Shown here: positions 62,714-64,000 of the stretch, one piece after another
Layout: each line of letters opens with the position of its first letter
How positions within the stretch are numbered: position 1 is the stretch's first letter
From: Prolixibacteraceae bacterium
GTDB taxonomy: Bacteria; Bacteroidota; Bacteroidia; Bacteroidales; Prolixibacteraceae
Length of the DNA: 64,000 bases
Direction of reading: 5' to 3'
Assembly: GCA_025355875.1 (NCBI GenBank)
Contig: JANXYV010000126.1
Span: forward strand, 62,001-126,000
Notes under the pieces: model-generated
Told to the model about the DNA's origin: nothing
Database searches by the model: none
Seen by the model: only the letters and a program-made list of their open reading frames with translations
Translations under genes and position numbers: made by a program

Positions 62714-64000
62714 ATTTGAAAAATGCGATATTGGTCTATGCCACTGCTATTATATTGCTTTCGTCTTACAGTACTTTCGCTCAATCAGAAAAAAAATTCT
62801 TCGAACCCGGTAAAGTTTGGCTCGATACCGATGGAAAACCGATTGAAGCGCATGGTGGCGGTGTTCTCAAACATGGAGATAAATATTTCTGGTATGGAGA
62901 AAACCATGCTTTGGGCGAAGGAAACAAAACCGGAATTTCATGCTATTCATCAAACGACTTGTTGAATTGGAAAAACGAAGGAGTTGTTCTTCCCAAAGAA
63001 AAGCTTCCTGAAATGTTTCGCGACAAGGGTGTGTGCGAACGTCCCAAAGTAATTTTCAACCCCAAAACTGGGAAGTATATTATGTGGATGCATCTGGATG
63101 CCAATACCTATTCGGAAGCCATGGCAGGCGTTGCAATAGCCGACAAACCAAATGGGCCATTTGAATTTCAGGGTTATAAACGACCAATTGGCTATGATTA
63201 TGGCTATCGGCTCGACCGTGTTCCGGGTATCAATCCACGCGAAAAAGAACTCGGAAATGCTTACCGTGACATGAACCTTTTTGTGGATACTGATGGAAAA
63301 GCTTATGTGATCTATTCGTCGGAAGAACTTGCAACCTTATATTGTTCAAGGTTAAACGACGAATTTACAGATATTGAACTGCCGGCAATACAAGGAAAAA
63401 CATGGGAACGGATCATGTTAGGCCAGTTTCGCGAAGCACCGGTCTTATTAAAAAATCAGGGGAAATATTATATTTTAAGCTCCGGAACCTCTGGTTGGGA
63501 CCCAAATCCTGCCGATTTAGCTGTGGCTGAAACCTTGTTCGGGCCCTATAAAAAGCTGGGAAATCCATGCTTTGGCAGCGATTCTGAAACCACTTTCAGG
63601 TCACAAAGTACTTGCATTATTCCGTTACCCGAAAAAGGCGATGGTTCATTCATATATATGGGCGACCGTTGGAATGGGGCAGCACTTGAAAAATCAACTT
63701 ATGTGTGGCTACCGTTTTGTATGAGCCAATACGGAAGTGTAAAATTGGTATCCTTTGACAAATGGGATTTAGCAATTTTCGATTCGTTGAATAAACCGCT
63801 GACTTCACCTGTAATCAATGAGAATCCAAACAATTCAATTAGTTGGAAAACGGTTGAAAATGCACAGGCGTATAAAATTTTCAAAAATGGAAAGATGTAT
63901 TCAATTACCGATTCTACTAAATTTACGCTGCCTGTTGGCTTTTGGGATGTTTCTGATTATTTTACAGTACAGGCATGGAATATCAAAGGAATAAATTCTA
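62710..64000 (+). CDS. Glycoside hydrolase family 43 protein, secreted (partial, 3' end outside window)
   Basis: The 430 residues present include a signal peptide (ILVYATAIILLSSYSTFAQ) and a five-bladed propeller of the GH43 type. Candidate catalytic residues: the base Asp in WLDTDGKPIEAHGGG, the pKa-modulating Asp in AYRDMNLFVDTDGKAYV, and the acid Glu in QFREAPVLLKNQGKYYI. The pattern is closest to the exo-beta-1,3-galactanase-like branch, by my reading. The start overlaps the stop of the carbohydrate-binding gene by 4 bp (ATGA), so the pair is translationally coupled. After about residue 380 a fibronectin-like segment begins (AQAYKIFKNGKMYSITDSTK). Confidence 0.87.
   Translation, partial: MNLKNAILVYATAIILLSSYSTFAQSEKKFFEPGKVWLDTDGKPIEAHGGGVLKHGDKYFWYGENHALGEGNKTGISCYSSNDLLNWKNEGVVLPKEKLPEMFRDKGVCERPKVIFNPKTGKYIMWMHLDANTYSEAMAGVAIADKPNGPFEFQGYKRPIGYDYGYRLDRVPGINPREKELGNAYRDMNLFVDTDGKAYVIYSSEELATLYCSRLNDEFTDIELPAIQGKTWERIMLGQFREAPVLLKNQGKYYILSSGTSGWDPNPADLAVAETLFGPYKKLGNPCFGSDSETTFRSQSTCIIPLPEKGDGSFIYMGDRWNGAALEKSTYVWLPFCMSQYGSVKLVSFDKWDLAIFDSLNKPLTSPVINENPNNSISWKTVENAQAYKIFKNGKMYSITDSTKFTLPVGFWDVSDYFTVQAWNIKGINS

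Overview
The window looks like a chromosome segment of a free-living or host-associated Bacteroidota, most likely the Bacteroidales/Marinilabiliales side (for example Prolixibacteraceae-like). The evidence is a type IX secretion C-terminal sorting domain, a hybrid two-component system (HTCS) regulator, DUF6057, DUF5686, PUR/DUF3276 and YitT families, IS4/DUF4372 and IS1595 elements, promoters of the TTTG...TANNTTTG kind, and almost no Shine-Dalgarno sequences. This is inferred from gene content; no rRNA or tRNA was seen.

Layout. 1-10.5 kb: a sugar-use locus on the minus strand (GntR/LacI-like regulator, secreted esterase, GH2, cupin-type glucose-6-phosphate isomerase, six-hairpin glycosidase, partial sugar porter), with a cytochrome c lipoprotein and a PQQ-type sugar dehydrogenase upstream. 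10.5-19.4 kb: a fused aminolipid acyltransferase, a RES/Xre toxin-antitoxin pair under a perfect 20-bp palindrome, a BlaI/M56-TonB signalling pair with two operators, prfC, and a secreted class-I glutamine amidotransferase-like hydrolase. 19.5-30.1 kb: a helical-repeat/GH16-like protein with a PAS protein, DUF5686, hemH, ppnP, YitT, and a heme-motif TolB-like propeller overlapping DUF6057. 30.3-35.8 kb: a mutagenesis cassette (short DnaE, DinB) divergent from a LexA-like S24 repressor. 36.4-44.6 kb: housekeeping and redox genes, a T9SS protein, ffh, folD, M48 protease, PUR protein.

44.6-49.8 kb is a decayed mobile region: an AlbA_2-like gene fragment split by an IS4-family element with an exact 9-bp target duplication, a long non-coding stretch, an IS1595-family element, and an oriT-like nested inverted repeat beside an orphan mobC. 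49.8-64 kb is a plus-strand glycan locus without SusC/SusD: HTCS regulator, Gfo/Idh/MocA oxidoreductase, Lcl_C-like protein, ThuA-DUF1080, a tetraheme-cytochrome/SUMF1 fusion, a secreted FIST-like protein, a multi-domain T9SS carbohydrate binder and a partial GH43. The oxidoreductase plus DUF1080 pair suggests glycoside cleavage through 3-keto sugars.

The least explained signal is a set of intergenic palindrome clusters. Two of them (4.1-4.35 kb and 57.6-57.9 kb) are homologous, sit in the same orientation relative to the gene downstream, and are built from successive hairpins with 3-nt spacers. A third (33.3-33.45 kb) has the same architecture but different sequence. A nested palindrome (16.3 kb) and a MITE-like element with 15-bp terminal inverted repeats (35.8-36.2 kb) are further unexplained elements.
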